In this document: piece after piece, positions 61,256-64,000 of the stretch
How positions within the stretch are numbered: position 1 is the first letter of the stretch
Layout: the number at the start of each line of letters is the position of its first letter
Source of the DNA: Agrobacterium arsenijevicii
GTDB lineage: Bacteria; Pseudomonadota; Alphaproteobacteria; Rhizobiales; Rhizobiaceae
Assembly (NCBI GenBank): GCA_000949895.1
Contig: JWIT01000007.1
Coordinates: forward strand, 1-64,000
Length of the DNA stretch: 64,000 nucleotides
Reading direction: 5' to 3'
Translations under genes and position numbers: made by a program
Notes under the pieces: generated by a model
Told to the model about the DNA's origin: nothing
The model's input: only the letters and a program-made list of their open reading frames with translations
Databases searched by the model: none

Positions 61256-62698
61256 CTACCCGTGAGAGCCGGGCATCACATCCGCAGGAATGGGGCAGAC
61301 ATAATCACTGCCTTCCGTTTTCTCCAGCCATTCCTTTTTAACTGTTGCAAGCAGTTCAGGCGAGGTCATCAGCGAAAGACCGGTCGATGCAAGCGTCTTG
61401 GCGGCATGCGCCATGGCCTTGTGGGCGGCCGGGCTTTTGCCCTGCGCCACCACCTGCCATGTGTGCGGATTGGTCCCGATCGCCCAAGCGGGCGTCCAGC
61501 ACTGGGCCGTCGGTGTTGTCCAGCTGACATCGCCAACATCGGTTGAGCCGGCACGAAAATGCGACTGGCCCTCGAAATCGCGCAGGCCGAGATGCAGAGG
61601 CGTCGATCCGTCGATCTTCCCATTGGAAAAGACGTCGCCCTTTATCTGATAGAGCCGGATGCTGCTCTTGATCGCCTCTTCCGTGAAAGTATCCTGAATG
61701 ACCTTGGCGAAGGCCTGATCGGCCTCGTCGAAGGCGATAGGGCCAAGCGCCACCATGTTCTCATGCATCGCGGTTTCAAGCGTAATGTTGGGCAGGAGAT
61801 TAGTGGAGGCGGTGTCGAAGACGATCTCCACCTCCGTTTCGGTCATCATGGCCGCGCCGCGCGCGACCTTGTCCACCCGCGCTGCCAGATCGAGCGCCTG
61901 ACGTATTTCCGGCGCGCGGATCAGATAGAGCACTTCGGCCTTCGCCTGCACCACATTCGCCGCCTTGCCACCGGTATCGGTGATCGCATAATGCACTCGG
62001 CAATCCTGCGGCATGTGTTCCCGCAGGAAATTGACGCCGACATTCATCAGTTCCACGGCATCGAGCGCCGAGCGGCCGAGATGGGCGGCGTTGGAGGCAT
62101 GGGCAGCCATGCCTTTGAAACGGTAGAAATATTCCAGCACCGCGAGGTTGTTGGTGGAGCGCACGCCGTTGAAGGGCGCGGGATGCCATGTCAAAGCCGC
62201 ATCGACATCATCGAACAGGCCCGCACGCACCATGAAGGTCTTGCCGGACCCGCCCTCTTCGCCGGGGCAGCCGTAATAACGCACCGTGCCTGGCAGGTTG
62301 TTGGTTTTCAGATGCCGGGCGAGCGCGACGGCGGCCATCAGCGAACCGACACCGAGCAGATTGTGGCCGCAACCATGGCCGGTGGCGCCGGGCTCCAATG
62401 GTTTTACCTCGGCCACACCGGCCGTCTGGCTCATGCCGGCCAGCGCATCGAATTCGCCAAGGAAGGCGATGACCGGCTTGCCCTGGCCGAATTCGCCGAT
62501 GAAGGCTGTGTCCATGCCCGCAACCCCGCGCCGGACCGCAAAGCCGTTTTCCTCAAGCGCGCCCGCCAGAACCCCGGCGGATTGCCTTTCCTCGAATTTG
62601 AGTTCGGCAAAATCCCAGATGCTGTCGCTCAGGGTGGTGAAATGCGGCTTCATCGCCTCAACTTCGGCGGCAATCGACATCACGGCTTCACGGTTCAT
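61256..62698 (-). CDS. M20 family amidohydrolase (AbgB-like)
   Basis: Zinc-dependent peptidase/deacylase (480 aa) of the M20 family, AbgB branch (p-aminobenzoyl-glutamate utilisation). Metal-site segments are GHGCGHNLLGVGSL, with His and Cys ligands, and GCPGEEGGSGKTFMVRAGLFDDVDAALTWHPAPFN with the catalytic Glu pair and a His. The dimer lid follows (FKGMAAHASNAAHLGRSALDAVELMNVGVNF). The ATG at 62698 has AGGAC upstream; an ATG five codons earlier is less likely. It lies 130 bases after a peptide-binding protein gene on the same strand, so it may hydrolyse the imported amide or dipeptide. Confidence 0.88.
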   Translation of the reverse strand: MNREAVMSIAAEVEAMKPHFTTLSDSIWDFAELKFEERQSAGVLAGALEENGFAVRRGVAGMDTAFIGEFGQGKPVIAFLGEFDALAGMSQTAGVAEVKPLEPGATGHGCGHNLLGVGSLMAAVALARHLKTNNLPGTVRYYGCPGEEGGSGKTFMVRAGLFDDVDAALTWHPAPFNGVRSTNNLAVLEYFYRFKGMAAHASNAAHLGRSALDAVELMNVGVNFLREHMPQDCRVHYAITDTGGKAANVVQAKAEVLYLIRAPEIRQALDLAARVDKVARGAAMMTETEVEIVFDTASTNLLPNITLETAMHENMVALGPIAFDEADQAFAKVIQDTFTEEAIKSSIRLYQIKGDVFSNGKIDGSTPLHLGLRDFEGQSHFRAGSTDVGDVSWTTPTAQCWTPAWAIGTNPHTWQVVAQGKSPAAHKAMAHAAKTLASTGLSLMTSPELLATVKKEWLEKTEGSDYVCPIPADVMPGSHG

Positions 62699-62828
62699 GG
62701 CTTGTCCTCGCATTCATGCCCTTTAAGGGCGTGCGCAAACGCTTCGGCGGACGGGCCGCCAAAATCATTACGGTCTATGATGAAAAATACCCGCGCCGGA
62801 CTTCGTTTCCGGCGCGGGCGATAGCGGA

Positions 62829-64000
62829 TCAGTCGTCGACCGAAACTTCCCAGAGCCGGGCATTCGACTGCCAGACCGGCTGGCCCTTGAGCTTCTTCGT
62901 TGCGCCCCAGACATCGACCATGTCGTAAAGGAAGATGCCCGGCATCTCCTTCAGCATCAGCTCGTGAAACTCGTCAAAAATCTTCTGGCGCTTGGTCTGG
63001 TCGGCCTCGACATAGGCGGCCTTCATCAGCTCGATTGCCTTCGGATCATCCCACATCAGGGAGGCGTTCTTGTCCTTGTTGCCGACGTAGAAGGCATACA
63101 TCAGGGCCGGATCGAGACGCGGGGCAACCGACTGCGAGATCACCTGATAGTTGCCGGAACGGCGGCGATCCACCTGCGTGGCATAGTCCAGCACCTCGAT
63201 CTGCACGTTGAGACCCGCCTGCTGCATCATGGCCTGCGCCATGACGGCAGCCGGGAAGCTCGGCACGTTGCCGCGCTTGTTGGCGATGATCGAGATCGGC
63301 TCACCCTTGTAACCGGCAGCTGCCAGTTCCTTCTTGGCCGCTTCGATGTCATAGGCCGGGCGCTTCTTCTGGGTCTCGTCGAAATAGACCGAGTCCTGCG
63401 AGACCATCGAGCCGTTGGCTTCGCCCGTGCCGTTCGATGCGGCGGCGACCAGTTCGTTGAGATCAAGCGCCATCGCCATGGCGCGGCGCACGCCGGGGTT
63501 GCTCAACACCTTGTCGCGGGTCTGGATATAGAACAGGTTCTTGCCATTGTTGCGGGAGACGATGAGCTGCATCTTCTCGTTGGTCTTGAACTCCGGGATG
63601 AGATCGGGAGAAATCTCGGCCGTGTCGAGCACGCCGGATTCAAGACCGGCCTTCACGGTCGAGGCATCCGGAATAACCATGAACTTGATGCCGTCGGCCA
63701 ACGGACGCTTGGAACCGACCATGCCATCCGGCTTGCCCTCATTTGCCGGCGAAACATAATCCGCGAATTTGGCAAGGCGGATATATTCGCCTTTCTTCCA
63801 TTCGCTCCATTGGAACGGACCGGTGCCGATGGGCTTGACGAAGCTGCCATCGGCGGCAACCGATTCCGGCGAGATCATGCCGGTATAGCCGCATTCCGGC
63901 CGTGACATCAGGCCGAGGAAAACAGCAGACGGCTTTTCAAGTGTGATCTGAACCGTGGACGCGTCTGTGGCCTTGACGCCGGTGACATGCGCGGCCCCGC
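62829..64000 (-). CDS. Dipeptide/oligopeptide ABC transporter substrate-binding protein, N-terminus outside window
   Basis: Solute-binding protein family 5 (DppA/OppA). The frame stays open to the right edge; the methionine at 63908 is internal because the 30 codons before it (GVKATDASTVQITLEKPSAVFLGL) fit the family. Family motifs follow: GTGPFQWSEWKKGEYIRLAKF, IKFMVIPDASTVKAGLESGVLD, NPGVRRAMAMALDLNELVAAA, GNKDKNASLMWDDPKAIEL. The window lacks about 150 N-terminal residues and the permeases, which should lie further right if the operon is typical. Ligand unknown. Confidence 0.88.
   Translation of the reverse strand, partial: GAAHVTGVKATDASTVQITLEKPSAVFLGLMSRPECGYTGMISPESVAADGSFVKPIGTGPFQWSEWKKGEYIRLAKFADYVSPANEGKPDGMVGSKRPLADGIKFMVIPDASTVKAGLESGVLDTAEISPDLIPEFKTNEKMQLIVSRNNGKNLFYIQTRDKVLSNPGVRRAMAMALDLNELVAAASNGTGEANGSMVSQDSVYFDETQKKRPAYDIEAAKKELAAAGYKGEPISIIANKRGNVPSFPAAVMAQAMMQQAGLNVQIEVLDYATQVDRRRSGNYQVISQSVAPRLDPALMYAFYVGNKDKNASLMWDDPKAIELMKAAYVEADQTKRQKIFDEFHELMLKEMPGIFLYDMVDVWGATKKLKGQPVWQSNARLWEVSVDD

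Overview
The window looks like a chromosome segment of a Rhizobiaceae alphaproteobacterium, most likely Agrobacterium (Rhizobium) of the tumefaciens/fabrum group. The grounds are the complete thuR-thuEFGKAB trehalose/maltitol operon, an exoY-exoF-exoQ exopolysaccharide block, a PrsDE-type secretion pair, many ABC and TRAP uptake systems, several Rhizobiales intergenic repeats, and general-stress (EcfG-type) promoter motifs. This assignment is inferred from gene content and order recalled from the family; no database search was run. I saw no tRNA, rRNA, CRISPR array, insertion sequence or prophage. The gene content is mostly metabolic and transport.

Layout. (1) 1-7.6 kb, cell surface: a type I secretion ABC transporter (5' end outside the window) and its membrane fusion protein, an unknown protein flanked by two copies of an intergenic repeat, then exoY-exoF-exoQ on the minus strand behind a long AT-rich leader. 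(2) 8.2-12.2 kb: an XRE-cupin regulator divergent from an omega-amino acid:pyruvate aminotransferase, then a chemoreceptor. (3) 12.3-15.9 kb: two lipoprotein L,D-transpeptidases in tandem, a small acidic-tailed protein, a 3-methyladenine DNA glycosylase, and two very small unknown genes that each have an EcfG-type promoter. (4) 16.1-23.4 kb: thuR and thuEFGKAB with two LacI-type operators. (5) 23.7-25.5 kb: queC-queD-queE behind a preQ1-I riboswitch that covers the queC ribosome binding site. (6) 25.7-31.9 kb: a second sugar ABC operon with a Gfo/Idh/MocA dehydrogenase and a TIM-barrel isomerase, carrying two copies of one LacI-type operator. (7) 32.3-38.5 kb: a CPBP membrane protease, manC, PQQ glucose dehydrogenase and a divergent LysR regulator.

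(8) 38.6-40.9 kb: a malic enzyme fused to a phosphotransacetylase-like domain. (9) 41.2-47.3 kb: a polar amino-acid ABC transporter, an MmgE/PrpD protein and a flavin monooxygenase in one operon. Its composition matches the Bacillus subtilis yxe operon, so it is a candidate route for S-(2-succino)cysteine or a similar modified thiol. (10) 47.4-51.6 kb: a soluble double-PAS chemoreceptor, a DadA-like oxidoreductase, a small secreted protein and the small subunit IV of aa3 cytochrome oxidase. (11) 52.0-55.8 kb: a TakPQM-like TRAP transporter whose binding-protein gene faces its membrane genes, with an unknown gene between them. (12) 56.1-60.8 kb: a PuuD-like amidotransferase and a ribose/inositol-type ABC operon. 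(13) 61.3-64.0 kb: an M20 amidohydrolase and a peptide-binding protein cut by the right edge.

The common theme is uptake of plant- and soil-derived solutes (disaccharides, polyols, modified amino acids, keto acids), each with nearby first-step enzymes and local regulators, together with surface polysaccharide and cell-wall functions. Start sites were chosen from Shine-Dalgarno spacing and gene overlaps, so several are shorter than the longest open frame.
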